Shown here: piece after piece, positions 8,002 to 16,878 of the stretch
Position numbering within the stretch: the first letter of the stretch is position 1
Layout: the number at the start of each line of letters is the position of its first letter
Assembly: GCA_016195915.1 (NCBI GenBank)
Contig: JACPYS010000049.1
Location: forward strand, 1 to 64,000
DNA length: 64,000 bases
Direction: 5' to 3'
From: Betaproteobacteria bacterium
GTDB taxonomy: Bacteria; Pseudomonadota; Gammaproteobacteria; Burkholderiales; SG8-39
Made by a program: the position numbers and the translations under genes
The notes under the pieces: generated by a model
Databases searched by the model: none
What the model was told of the DNA's origin: nothing
The model's input: only the letters and a program-made list of their open reading frames with translations

Positions 8002-9186
8002 ATGATGGCACGCAAGAAAAGCATTCCTGCAGGTCGAAAGCAGCGCCCGCCCGGCCGCGCCCGGCGCGGGGTCATCGTGCTGGTTTCCACGCGCAAAGGC
8101 GCGTGGCTGTTTCACGGCGACGCGGCGCGAAGAACATGGCGCACCGACGGACCGCACTTTCTCGGTCATGTGATCAGCCACCTGGTGCTCGATCCGCGCG
8201 ACGCGAGAACCCTGCTGGCGGCGGCCAGGACCGGCCACCTCGGACCCACGGTGTTTCGTTCCACCGACCTTGGCCGCAGCTGGAAGGAAGCGGCGCGACC
8301 GCCCGCGTTCGCCAAAGCGCCGGAGGGCGAGAAGGGCCGCACGGTCGATCACACGTTCTGGCTCACTCCGGCGCACGCGGGCGAGCCGAACGTCTGGTAT
8401 GCCGGGACCTCACCGCAGGGGCTGTTCCGCTCGGACGACGGCGGCATCACCTGGTCACCGTTCTCGACGATCAACGACGACATGCAGTACCGCAAGTGGA
8501 TGGGCACCGTGCAGGACGGCACGCCGGACGGGCCGAAGCTGCACTCGATCATCGTCGATCCGCGCGATCCCGCGCATCTGGTTTTCGGGATGTCGGGCGG
8601 CGGCGTGCACGAGTCGGCGGACGGCGGCCGCACCTGGAGGCCGATCCTGCAGGGGATGGAAGTGGTCGAGGGTTTCGACGGCACCGAGCCGACGCCTCAC
8701 GACCCGCATTGCGTGCGCCTGTGTCCAAGCAACCCGGAGCGCATGTATCAACAGAACCACTGCGGTATTTACCGGCGCGACGGGCCGAATGGCGCGTGGG
8801 AGCGTATCGGCAGGAGCATGCCCAAGCGCGCCGGCGACATCGGCTTCCCCCTGGTCGTCCACCCGCGTGACGACAAGACAGTCTGGGTGTTCCCGATGGA
8901 CGGGACGACGGTTTGGCCGCGCACCAGTCCGGAAGGCAAGCCCGCGGTGTATACGACGCGCAACGCCGGCAAGACCTGGCAGCGTCTCGACGCCGGTTTG
9001 CCCGCGCAGCAGGCATGGTGGACCGTGAAGCGCCAGGCGATGACGGCCGACGCGCAGGACCCCGTCGGCCTTTACTTCGGCACCACGAGCGGAGAGCTCT
9101 GGATGAGCCGCGACGAAGGCCGCAAGTGGAGTTGCATGGCGCGGCACTTGCCCGAGATCTACGCCGTCGAAGCGGCCGAGCGCTAG
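8002..9186 (+). CDS. Asp-box (BNR/sialidase-like) beta-propeller protein
   Basis: A 394-residue protein with at least five Asp-box repeats of the form S-x-D-x-G-x-x-W: STDLGRSW, SDDGGITW, SADGGRTW, TRNAGKTW and SRDEGRKW. These mark the blades of a beta-propeller related to sialidases and sortilins. There is no signal peptide; the N-terminus is basic (MARKKSIPAGRKQRPPGR). No catalytic residues of glycosidases can be identified, so an enzymatic role is not claimed. A good ribosome site, AGGGAGG, precedes the ATG. The MoaD/ThiS-like gene starts 10 bp downstream, a tight pairing that suggests a joint function. Confidence 0.8.
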   Translation: MMARKKSIPAGRKQRPPGRARRGVIVLVSTRKGAWLFHGDAARRTWRTDGPHFLGHVISHLVLDPRDARTLLAAARTGHLGPTVFRSTDLGRSWKEAARPPAFAKAPEGEKGRTVDHTFWLTPAHAGEPNVWYAGTSPQGLFRSDDGGITWSPFSTINDDMQYRKWMGTVQDGTPDGPKLHSIIVDPRDPAHLVFGMSGGGVHESADGGRTWRPILQGMEVVEGFDGTEPTPHDPHCVRLCPSNPERMYQQNHCGIYRRDGPNGAWERIGRSMPKRAGDIGFPLVVHPRDDKTVWVFPMDGTTVWPRTSPEGKPAVYTTRNAGKTWQRLDAGLPAQQAWWTVKRQAMTADAQDPVGLYFGTTSGELWMSRDEGRKWSCMARHLPEIYAVEAAER

Positions 9187-9196
9187 GTTCCGCATC

Positions 9197-9454
9197 ATGA
9201 AGGTGCTGATACCCAGCGCGTTGCGCTCGTATACGGAGCGTGGCGAGGCCGACGCGTGCGGCGCTACGCTCGGCGCAGTCCTCACCGATCTGGAGCGTCG
9301 ATACAGCGGAATCCGTTTCCGCATCATCGACGAACAGGACCAGATACGGCGCCACATCCGTCTCTTCGTCAACGGTGAGCAGGTACACGATCTGTCGCAG
9401 CCGCTCGATGCGAAGGACGAGCTGGTGATCGTTCAGGCGCTGACCGGCGGCTAG
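9197..9454 (+). CDS. MoaD/ThiS-family sulfur-carrier-like protein
   Basis: An 85-residue ubiquitin-fold protein ending in the di-glycine tail ...VQALTGG, the feature that allows adenylation and thiocarboxylation in MoaD and ThiS. The segment DEQDQIRRHIRLFVNGEQV matches the central beta-grasp strands. No E1-like MoeB/ThiF activator and no MoaE or ThiG partner is adjacent. A sulfur-donor role outside cofactor biosynthesis is therefore possible. It is coupled to the upstream Asp-box propeller gene. Confidence 0.82.
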   Translation: MKVLIPSALRSYTERGEADACGATLGAVLTDLERRYSGIRFRIIDEQDQIRRHIRLFVNGEQVHDLSQPLDAKDELVIVQALTGG

Positions 9455-9517
9455 ATTTTAGCGAGTGAAACGCACGCGCAAATCTGCCGCGGAGCGCGGG
9501 CGAGTACAGCGCCGCGC

Positions 9518-10753
9518 ATGAGCACCGGTTACGGCCTGTTCCTCAGGGTCACGCTCCCGCTGGCTGCGCTCAACCTGCTCAACCAGGCCTCGCGGACCGT
9601 GATGTCGATCATCGGCCCGGTGCTCGCAGTGGAGTTTGCGCTCTCGGCGAGCGAGCTCGGCCTGCTCGCCGCATGCATGTTTGCGGCCTATGCGGCCGCG
9701 CAGCTGCCGGTCGGCGTTGCGCTCGACCGGCTCGGGCCACGTCGCATCCAGGCCGCCTTGAGCATCGTCGCGGCCGCCGGCTTCGCCGTGTTCGCGCTGT
9801 CCGAAGGTATCGCCGGTTTGGTCCTCGCGCGCGTGATCCTGGGCGTCGGCGTCTCGGCCGGACTGATGGCGATCCTCAAGGCCAACACCCAGTGGTTCGC
9901 GCCCGCGCAGGTGGCGGGGATGACCGGGCTTGCCATGGTGGTGGGTTCGCTCGGCAGCGTGCTCACTACCGCGCCGGTCGAAGCGGTCCTGCCCGTGCTC
10001 GGCTGGCGCGGCGTGTTCTGGTTGCTGAGCGGCGTATCGATTGCCGTGGCGATCTGGATCTTCGTCTCGGTCAGGGACAAACCACGGCCCGCCGCGCGCT
10101 CCGGTCTCAAGGCCGAGCTCGCGGTCATGTGGTCGATCTGCAGCTCACCCGATTTTTGGCGCTATGCGCCTGCCGTCGCCATGTTGTCCGTTCTCAACTT
10201 CGCGTACCTCGGCCTGTGGGCCGGGCCGTGGCTGCGCGACGTCGCCGGATACGAAGGACCGGCGCGTGCGCACACGCTGCTGCTCTATACGCTCGGCATG
10301 CTGGCAGGCGGTTTCGCGATCGGGCAGGCGAGCAGCCGGGTCCAGGCGCGCGGCTACCCGGCGATCCTCGTGCCCTCGCTGTGCATGGCCGGCCTGCTGG
10401 CCGCACAGATCGGACTGATGCTGCGGCCGACCGGCGCTGCGACGGTGACGGTCCTCTGGGTGCTGTTCGCCTTCTTCGCTGCGGGGGGGCCGTCCGGCTA
10501 CGTCGCTGTCGGCCAGATGTTTCCGGCCGCGCAAATGGGCCGCGTGTCCACCGCCGCCAACACACTGACGCTGCTCGGTGCTTTCCTGTTGCAGGCGGCG
10601 ACCGGCTGGATTCTCGACCTGTGGCCGCGTACAGCGGCCGGCGGCTGGGATCCGCGGGGCTACTCGGCCGCGCTCCTGCTATCGGCGGTGGTGCAACTGT
10701 TCGTCATTGCGCGGCTCGCGGGCGGGAGGAGGCTCTGGCGCAGGCGGGTCTGA
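9518..10753 (+). CDS. Major facilitator superfamily transporter
   Basis: A 411-residue inner-membrane protein with about twelve hydrophobic segments. The MFS loop 2-3 motif appears as GVALDRLGPRRIQ near residue 70, and a conserved ARVILGVGVSAGLMAILKA segment lies in helix 4. It begins 63 bp after the sulfur-carrier gene and may share its transcript. The substrate cannot be assigned. The gene for the double-thioredoxin protein starts 16 bp after its stop. Confidence 0.88.
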   Translation: MSTGYGLFLRVTLPLAALNLLNQASRTVMSIIGPVLAVEFALSASELGLLAACMFAAYAAAQLPVGVALDRLGPRRIQAALSIVAAAGFAVFALSEGIAGLVLARVILGVGVSAGLMAILKANTQWFAPAQVAGMTGLAMVVGSLGSVLTTAPVEAVLPVLGWRGVFWLLSGVSIAVAIWIFVSVRDKPRPAARSGLKAELAVMWSICSSPDFWRYAPAVAMLSVLNFAYLGLWAGPWLRDVAGYEGPARAHTLLLYTLGMLAGGFAIGQASSRVQARGYPAILVPSLCMAGLLAAQIGLMLRPTGAATVTVLWVLFAFFAAGGPSGYVAVGQMFPAAQMGRVSTAANTLTLLGAFLLQAATGWILDLWPRTAAGGWDPRGYSAALLLSAVVQLFVIARLAGGRRLWRRRV

Positions 10754-10769
10754 GCGGCATAATTGGCAC

Positions 10770-11786
10770 ATGCTTCGCGTCCTGCTCGCCGCGCTGATCT
10801 TCTCTGTAGCGATCTGCTGCGCCGCCCCGGCACGTGCGCAGGTCGCGAGTCCCCACGCGATCGAGATCCCGGCCTGGTTCGCGGAGACTTTTCTCGACCT
10901 GCGCGAGGACGTGCGCGACGCGGCGAAGGACGGAAAGCGCCTCATGGTGTACTTCGGCCAGGACGGCTGTCCCTATTGCACCTCGCTGATGCAGACGAGT
11001 TTCAGGCAGCCCGGAATCGTCGACAAGACGCGAAGACAGTTCGTGGCCGTTGCGCTCAACATCTGGGGCGACCGCGAGGTGACCTGGATGGACGGCAAGG
11101 CGATGCGCGAAAAGGAATTCGCACGTTTCCTGAAAGTCCAGTTCACGCCTACGCTCGTATTCTTCGATGGAAAGGGGAACATCGTCGCGCGCTTGAATGG
11201 CTACTACCCGCCGCACCGCCTCGAGCCCGCGCTCGATTACGTCGCGGGCAGAATGGAAACGAAGCTGACGCTGGCCGAGCACATGAAGAGCGCCGTGCGG
11301 GAGGCGGCGAGCGAGACACTGCACGACGAGCCGTTCTTCGTGCCGGTGCCACGCGACCTGCGGCGCAAGACCGGGTCAAAGCCGCTCGCGGTGCTGTTCG
11401 AGACCAATTTCTGTTCAGGCTGCGACGAGATGCACAGGGAAGGCTTCAAGCGGCCGGAGGTGCTCGAGCAAATCGCAAAGTTCGACGTGGTCCGGCTCCA
11501 CGTCGGCGATGCCGTGGAGCTGACCACTCCCGGGGGAAGGAAGATGCGCGCCGACGCATGGGCGCGCGAACTCAAGGTCACGTATACGCCCACAATCGTG
11601 TTCTTCGATCCGCGCGGTCGAGAGGCGTTCCGCGTGGAGGCCTATGTGCGTCCGTTCCATCTCGCAGGATCGTTCGCCTACGTGGCGAGCGGCGCCTATG
11701 CGAAAGAGCCGTCGTTCCAGCGGTTTCTGCAGGCGCGCACCGAGCGCCAGCGCGAGCGCGGGATGAGCGTCGATCTGTGGAAGTAG
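10770..11786 (+). CDS. Exported protein with two thioredoxin-like domains
   Basis: A 338-residue protein with a signal peptide (residues 1-24, ending APARAQ) and two thioredoxin folds. The first has the redox motif CPYC at residues 67-70 and a cis-Pro loop TPTLVFF; the second has CSGC at 215-218 and TPTIVFF. It therefore probably works in the periplasm as a thiol-disulfide reductase or metal-site maturation factor. The ATG at 10770 is chosen because it gives a clean signal peptide. It lies immediately upstream of mtoX and may keep cysteines of MtoX, SCO or the cytochrome reduced. The assignment to the mto locus is from position only. Confidence 0.82.
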   Translation: MLRVLLAALIFSVAICCAAPARAQVASPHAIEIPAWFAETFLDLREDVRDAAKDGKRLMVYFGQDGCPYCTSLMQTSFRQPGIVDKTRRQFVAVALNIWGDREVTWMDGKAMREKEFARFLKVQFTPTLVFFDGKGNIVARLNGYYPPHRLEPALDYVAGRMETKLTLAEHMKSAVREAASETLHDEPFFVPVPRDLRRKTGSKPLAVLFETNFCSGCDEMHREGFKRPEVLEQIAKFDVVRLHVGDAVELTTPGGRKMRADAWARELKVTYTPTIVFFDPRGREAFRVEAYVRPFHLAGSFAYVASGAYAKEPSFQRFLQARTERQRERGMSVDLWK

Positions 11787-11805
11787 CGGGTGCGGCGCAC
11801 GGGCC

Positions 11806-11875
11806 TATAATGAAACGCCGCCGACCGGTTCTCAGAAACCGGCGTGCGCCGACAACTTCAATCACCTTTAGGAGG
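11806..11875 (+). promoter_or_regulatory. mtoX leader: possible -10, hairpin and strong ribosome site
   Basis: A TATAAT at 11806-11811 is a possible -10 box, but no convincing -35 is seen. A short inverted repeat, CCGGTT (11825-11830) with AACCGG (11837-11842), follows. AGGAGG at 11870-11875 is a strong ribosome site for mtoX. This points to high-level and perhaps separately controlled expression of mtoX. Confidence 0.4.
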
Positions 11876-11880
11876 AAACG

Positions 11881-13176
11881 ATGTCCAACCCGCAACGCAT
11901 CCGGCGACGCACCATCGCCGCCGCGCTCGCCGCCGCCTTCGCCGGCGCCGCCTTCGCCGACGAGACCTGCAATTCGCCGTACACCGCGCGCCTGATCAAG
12001 GGACAGGAGGATTACGTTCACGTCTGGACACTGGGTGTCGAAGGCGTGGGCGACGGCTCGGACAAGCTCGTCACCATCGATGCCAATCCGAAATCGAAGG
12101 GCTACGGCAAGGTAGTGCACAGCCATTCAGTCGGCGGGCGCGGCGAAGCGCACCACATGGGCTTCACCGATGATCGCAAGCACCTGTGGGCCGGCGGACT
12201 GGACGATTCGAAGATCCACATCTTCGACGTCGGCACCGATCCGGCGAAGCCCAAGTTCGTCAAGACCATCGCCGACCTTGCGAAGCAGACGGGCTTCGTC
12301 GGGCCGCATACGTTTTACGCGATGCCGGGGCGCATGCTGATCCAGTCACTGTCGAACGCCAAGGATCATGGTGGCAAGACGGGAATGGCGATCTACAACA
12401 ACAAAGGCGCGTTCGTGGCGAAATACGACATGCCCGAAGGCGAGGTGGGAGTCGTGAAGGGCGACGGTTACGGCTACGACATCGCGATCAACCCGCGGAA
12501 GAACGTGATGCTCACCTCGAGCTTCGCCGGCTGGAACAACTACATGATGGACATGGGCAAGATGGTGAAGGACGGCGAGGCGATGAAGCGCTTCGGCGCC
12601 ACCATGGCCGCGTGGGACCTGAAGGCGATGAAGCCGAAACAAATCTTCAGTGTGCCGGGTTCGCCGCTGGAGATCCGCTGGTCGCTCAACCCGAAGGACA
12701 AGTGGGCGATCACGGCTACGGCGCTGACCTCCAAGCTATGGCTGATCAAGCCCGACGGCAAGGGCGGCTGGCAGGCGAAGGACGTGGCGACGATCGGCGA
12801 TCCATCCAAGATCCCGCTGCCGGTGGACATCTCGATCAGCGCCGATGGCAAGGGATTGTGGGTCAACACCTTCATGGACGGCCTGACGCGCTATTTCGAC
12901 CTCTCCAACCCGGAGGCGCCGAAGGAGACCTACACGAAGAAGACAGGCAAACAGGTGAACATGGTTTCGCAGAGCTGGGACGGCAAGCGCGTGTATATCA
13001 CCAGCTCGCTGCTCGCCAACTGGGACAAGAAAGGCGATGACAACGAGCAGTTCCTGCGCGCATTCCACTGGGACGGCAAGGAGCTCAAGCCTGCTTTCGA
13101 GGTGGATTTCAACAAGGAGAAGCTTGGCCGCGCGCACCACATGAAATTCAGTGCCAAAGGCGGCAAGAAGACTTAG
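11881..13176 (+). CDS. mtoX: Methanethiol oxidase (SBP56 family)
   Basis: A 431-residue exported protein of the selenium-binding-protein 56 family. Characterised bacterial members are copper-dependent periplasmic enzymes that oxidise methanethiol to formaldehyde, hydrogen sulfide and hydrogen peroxide. The signal peptide is residues 1-26 (RRRTIAAALAAAFAGAAFA). Conserved family segments include HSHSVGGRGEAHHMGF, GPHTFYAMPGRM, SSFAGWNNYM and RAHHMKFS; the histidines are candidate metal ligands. Downstream lie SCO1/SenC and MauG-like genes, the arrangement reported for Hyphomicrobium mtoX, which strongly supports the call. The stop overlaps the SCO gene by 26 bp. Confidence 0.9.
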   Translation: MSNPQRIRRRTIAAALAAAFAGAAFADETCNSPYTARLIKGQEDYVHVWTLGVEGVGDGSDKLVTIDANPKSKGYGKVVHSHSVGGRGEAHHMGFTDDRKHLWAGGLDDSKIHIFDVGTDPAKPKFVKTIADLAKQTGFVGPHTFYAMPGRMLIQSLSNAKDHGGKTGMAIYNNKGAFVAKYDMPEGEVGVVKGDGYGYDIAINPRKNVMLTSSFAGWNNYMMDMGKMVKDGEAMKRFGATMAAWDLKAMKPKQIFSVPGSPLEIRWSLNPKDKWAITATALTSKLWLIKPDGKGGWQAKDVATIGDPSKIPLPVDISISADGKGLWVNTFMDGLTRYFDLSNPEAPKETYTKKTGKQVNMVSQSWDGKRVYITSSLLANWDKKGDDNEQFLRAFHWDGKELKPAFEVDFNKEKLGRAHHMKFSAKGGKKT

Positions 13177-13858
13177 CGCGCTCTGCATCGCGCTCGCGGC
13201 ATTGCTTGTCGCCGCGAGCGCGGGCGCGCACCGCGAGGAACACAGGCCGGTCGCCGTGCGGCCGGTGATGGACTACACGCCGCCGCCGGCGGGCAGTTAT
13301 GCTTTGCACGTGATCCAGCGCGCGCCCGAGGGCCGGGTGGTCGGCGCGGACGGCCGCCTGCATTCCCTGTCGGCTTACACGCGCGGGCGCATCACGCTCC
13401 TGTCGCTCATCTACACCTATTGCACGGAGCCCACCGGCTGTGCGCTCGCCTACGAAACCAGCGTCGAATTGCGCAAGCGCGTTCTCGCCGAGCCGCGCCT
13501 GCACGGCCGGGCACGTTTCGTGAGCCTGTCGTTCGACCCGCTCAACGACACGCATCAGGCGATGCAGGCCTACGGCGGCAGCTACGCGCGCGACGGGAAG
13601 GGCCTCCCTTGGCACTTCCTGACCACGCGCTCGATGCAGGACCTCAAGCCGATTCTCGACGGCTTCGACCAGGAGATCGAGATGGAGCTGGACGAGCGCG
13701 GCCGCCCGACGCGCACCATCAGCCACATGCTGAAGCTGTTCTTGATCGACCGGGAAGGACGCGTCCGGGAGATCTATTCCACTGCCTTTCTGCATCCGGA
13801 GGCGATGCTCAATGACATCCGCTCGCTGGTCATGGAGGAGGATGCCGGCCGGCGTTAG
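13151..13858 (+). CDS. SCO1/SenC-family copper chaperone of the mto locus
   Basis: A 235-residue exported protein with a signal peptide (ALAALLVAASAGA) and a thioredoxin-like SCO fold. The cysteine pair is Cys91 and Cys97 in YCTEPTGC, spaced CX5C rather than the usual CX3C. The later conserved histidine appears as His192 in ISHMLKLFLID. SCO proteins bind copper and deliver it or reduce metal-site cysteines; here the client is presumably MtoX. It overlaps both neighbours (26 bp with mtoX, 17 bp with the dihaem gene), indicating translational coupling. Confidence 0.85.
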   Translation: MPKAARRLSALCIALAALLVAASAGAHREEHRPVAVRPVMDYTPPPAGSYALHVIQRAPEGRVVGADGRLHSLSAYTRGRITLLSLIYTYCTEPTGCALAYETSVELRKRVLAEPRLHGRARFVSLSFDPLNDTHQAMQAYGGSYARDGKGLPWHFLTTRSMQDLKPILDGFDQEIEMELDERGRPTRTISHMLKLFLIDREGRVREIYSTAFLHPEAMLNDIRSLVMEEDAGRR

Positions 13859-14981
13859 CGTGGTGGTGGTGCTCGCGGCGTTGCTCGCGCTCGTCGCCTG
13901 CGAGCGGGCCGCCGCGCCCGATCATTCTGCCGCGCTCGGCCTGCCGCCGTTGGCGGTGCCGGCGGACAATCCGCTCACGCCGGCCAAGGTCGCGCTCGGC
14001 AGGAAGCTGTTCTTCGACCGGCGGCTCTCGCCCAACCGTACAATGTCCTGCGCCATGTGCCACGTGCCCGAGCAGGGTTTCACCGCGCACGAACTGGCGA
14101 CATCCGTCGGCATCCAGGGACGCAGCGTGCGGCGCAACGCGCCGAGCGTGCTGAACGTCGCCTGGCAGAAAAGGCTGTTTCATGACGGACGCGAAATCAC
14201 GCTCGAGGACCAGATCTGGGGACCGTTGCTTTCCGCCAATGAAATGGGCAATCCCTCGATGGGTTACGTGGTGGAGCGCGTTCGCGGCATCGAAGACTAC
14301 GCGGGGCTGTTCGAAGCCGCGTTCGGCGGCGAGGGAGCTTCCGCCGGGCGCATCGGCGCTGCGATCGCTTCGTACGAGCGAACGCTGACGGCCGGGGATT
14401 CGCGCTTCGATCGCTGGCGCTACGGCGGCGAGCGCTCCGCCCTCACTGCGCTCGAGCAGCGTGGCTTCAAGCTGTTCAGCGGAAAAGCGCGCTGCGTGTC
14501 GTGTCATTCCGTAGGCGAGCGCGACGCCTTGTTCACGGATCACGGGTTTCACAATACCGGCATCGGTTGGGCACGCACCTATCTGACGCCGGAGCGCACG
14601 CGAGTGGAACTTGCGCCCGGCGTGTACGCGGAAATCGACCGTCGCACGCTGGCGACGTTCTCCGAACCGTCCGTCAGGGACCTCGGCCGCTATGAGATCA
14701 CTCTCGATCCGCGGGACCGGTGGGCCTACAAGACGCCGTCGCTGCGAAATGTTGCGCTCACTGCACCTTACATGCACGATGGTTCGTTCGCCACGCTGGA
14801 GTCGGTGATCGAGTTCTATGACCGCGGCGGGATCGACAACCCGGACAAGAGTGCTTTGCTCGCGCCGCTCGGGCTCACCGGCGAGGAGCGCGCGGCGCTC
14901 GCGGCGTTCCTGCGTACCCTGACCGGCAGCGCCGTCGCGGCGCTGGTGGAGGAGGCACGCCGTACTCCGAGCGGCCGGTGA
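13842..14981 (+). CDS. MauG/cytochrome c peroxidase-family dihaem lipoprotein
   Basis: A 379-residue protein with two haem c motifs, CAMCH at residues 70-74 and CVSCH at 218-222, in the usual N- and C-terminal halves. The N-terminus has a lipoprotein signal, with LALVAC placing the lipidated cysteine at residue 20, so it is membrane-anchored in the periplasm. The ATG at 13842 follows GGAGGAG and gives this clean signal; an earlier start at 13812 does not. MauG homologues make protein-derived cofactors or reduce peroxide. In mto operons it may mature MtoX or remove the H2O2 product. Confidence 0.87.
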   Translation: MPAGVSVVVVLAALLALVACERAAAPDHSAALGLPPLAVPADNPLTPAKVALGRKLFFDRRLSPNRTMSCAMCHVPEQGFTAHELATSVGIQGRSVRRNAPSVLNVAWQKRLFHDGREITLEDQIWGPLLSANEMGNPSMGYVVERVRGIEDYAGLFEAAFGGEGASAGRIGAAIASYERTLTAGDSRFDRWRYGGERSALTALEQRGFKLFSGKARCVSCHSVGERDALFTDHGFHNTGIGWARTYLTPERTRVELAPGVYAEIDRRTLATFSEPSVRDLGRYEITLDPRDRWAYKTPSLRNVALTAPYMHDGSFATLESVIEFYDRGGIDNPDKSALLAPLGLTGEERAALAAFLRTLTGSAVAALVEEARRTPSGR

Positions 14982-14986
14982 GCCGC

Positions 14987-15990
14987 TCATCGCTGCCGCG
15001 CTGCGGCGAGCACACGGCCCGCGGCAAGTTCACCCAGAAACGCGTGCAGCGGCAATACGCGGACCGGTCCGTCCTTGAGCGGTGTTTCGCCGAGGTAGAC
15101 GCCCCAGCAGCTGGTGACGACGCCGGCGCGATGCAAGTCCGCAAGTGCGCGGCCGTACTCCGGCCGCCAGCGGGGGCTCGCCTTCACTTCGATCCCGACC
15201 GTGAGCTTGCCGCGGCCCCACACGAAATCGACCTCAGTCCCTGACGGCGTCCGATAGTAGGAGAGCTCGCCGCCGCAACGCGAGTACGCGAGACGCGCAC
15301 GCAGTTCATGAAGCACCAGAGTCTCGAGCAGCATACCCCGCTCGGCGCCTTCGAGAGGTTCCCTCAGCCGCCGTGAAAGCGCGCGCACCACGCCGGTATC
15401 GAAAAGGTAGAACTTCGGATGACTCACCTCCTTGACCTTCGCGCGCGGGCGCCATGCGGGCAGCCATGCGCCGATCAGGGTGTCCGCCAAAACCTCGAAA
15501 TATCCCTACACCGTCGGCCGCGCCACCGCGGCGTCTCGCGCGAGGGACGCCACGCTGATCACCTGGGCGTTCGCGAGGGCCGCGACTTCCAGAAAGCGCG
15601 TGAACGACTCGAGGCTTCTCACCAGAGCTTCCGCGCGGATCTCCTGCGTGAGGTAGGTCTCCACGTACGCCTCGAGCAGATCGATGCGGCCCGCATGGCC
15701 TCGCTCGCTGCGCACCAACGGTAGTCCTCCGAAGCGCAGCAGATCGTCGGCCGCCGGCTCGCCGCCCAGTTCGGCAGCGGTGAGCGGCAGCATGCGCCGC
15801 GTCACGACTCGCCCGGCCAGCAGATTGACATTGTCGCGCCGCAGCCTGCGCGCCGACGAGCCCGTGAGTGCAAAGCGCCAGCGCCGCAGCAAGCGCGTCG
15901 TGGATTTCGTTCAATATCGACGGCAGCTTCTGCACCTCGTCCACGACCACCCAGGAGCCGCGCGGCAGCGCCTCGACGCGCCGAGCATCA
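14987..15990 (-). pseudogene. Decayed AAA ATPase/DUF4143 gene
   Basis: Reading leftwards, the pieces are a Walker-B-like segment (GSWVVVDEVQKLPSILNEIH), a frameshift near 15890, then RFALTGSSARRLRR and TRRMLPLTAAELGG. An in-frame TAG at 15506-15508 then interrupts RPTV-GYFEVLADTL before the C-terminal DUF4143 nuclease-like domain (FYLFDTGVVRAL, GTEVDFVWGRGKL). The N-terminal P-loop expected 30-40 residues before Walker B is absent. Three independent lesions make this a clear pseudogene. Intact relatives are ATP-binding proteins of unknown, possibly defence-linked, function. Confidence 0.85.
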
Positions 15991-16050
15991 CCGGCACCTG
16001 GGCAAGCACCCACCACCCGCCGCGCGCAACGAATTCGATCCTTTCTGCAC

Positions 16051-16347
16051 TCATGCGAAGAATTCCGGATCGATGTCCCGGGCATGGTGGAGCACCCTGA
16101 CGATCACCGCATCCGCGCCATCCACAAGGTAGTAAAGAATGTAGCGAGTCCGCGTCGGAAAGCTGCGCAGCCCCTCGGCCAGCTCCGGCCGTGCCCGTCC
16201 CATTTCCGTCTGGCCGCCAAGCAGGAGGGATGTCTCGTGGATCGCGTCCAGCACCCTATCGGCAGCGACGGGATTGTCTTCCGCGATCGTCAGCCATACC
16301 TCCAGCAGGTCCGTCTCGGCCGCCTGGGAAAAGCGGACCCGCCCCAT
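16051..16347 (-). CDS. parE: ParE/RelE-superfamily toxin
   Basis: A 98-residue protein with the ParE pattern: VRFSQAAETDLLEVWLTIA at the start, the central LRSFPTRTRYILYYLVDG strands, and the C-terminal IVRVLHHARDI motif. Such toxins inhibit gyrase or cleave mRNA; the sequence does not decide which. Its ATG at 16347 overlaps the antitoxin stop as ATGA, confirming the pair. A TTG one codon earlier is not needed. Confidence 0.88.
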   Translation of the reverse strand: MGRVRFSQAAETDLLEVWLTIAEDNPVAADRVLDAIHETSLLLGGQTEMGRARPELAEGLRSFPTRTRYILYYLVDGADAVIVRVLHHARDIDPEFFA

Positions 16348-16619
16348 CAACCGGCCTTGCGCTTCTTCAGTTCCTGACGAGCCCGCCGTTTCAGACCGGA
16401 TAAATTCAATGCCCCGATCCGTCCGGCTTTGACGTCTTCCATTCCCTTGGCGACATCTTGACGCAAGGCGTCCAGCTTCGACAGCCTGACCCCTTCATAC
16501 GCTTCGAACAGACGCAACGCTTCGCGAATGACTTCGCTGGCCGAGCCGTACAAACCCGATTCAACGCGCTGGCGAACGCGTGTTTCCAGCTCGGGCGGCA
16601 ACGAGACATTGATCGACAT
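16347..16619 (-). CDS. parD: ParD-type ribbon-helix-helix antitoxin
   Basis: A 90-residue protein starting MSINVSLPPELETRVRQRV, the beta-strand and first helix of a ribbon-helix-helix fold, followed by SGLYGSASEVIREALRLFE. The C-terminal half is charged and would bind the toxin. The ATG at 16619 is chosen because it starts the RHH fold directly; an upstream extension of seven residues is possible. It is coupled to the ParE gene and probably represses the operon. Confidence 0.86.
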   Translation of the reverse strand: MSINVSLPPELETRVRQRVESGLYGSASEVIREALRLFEAYEGVRLSKLDALRQDVAKGMEDVKAGRIGALNLSGLKRRARQELKKRKAG

Positions 16620-16878
16620 GGACACCTCCGGATGGGACAAGTCGATTATGGCAGTTTATGTTATTTTCTGCCATCCCGGGTTTGCCGCTTCAAGACCAAG
16701 TTGGCCTCGAACTGAAAGCGCCCCTTGCCTGCGGCCTCGGACGATTCGACGAAATCCGGACCATCGGTGTCGACGGGTCCCGCGGCGCATGTCCGTGCTT
16801 GCAGGGGCGCCGCGGTGACGACCAGGTCGGTTGCCCAAAGCGCGAAGGCGCGGTTCGTCGAGCGCCTGTCTCGGGAGA

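Noticed and set aside
9518-10753. Assigning the MFS protein to sulfur or methanethiol transport from its position
   Set aside because: It lies 16 bp upstream of the mto-linked thioredoxin gene, but nothing in its sequence indicates a substrate.
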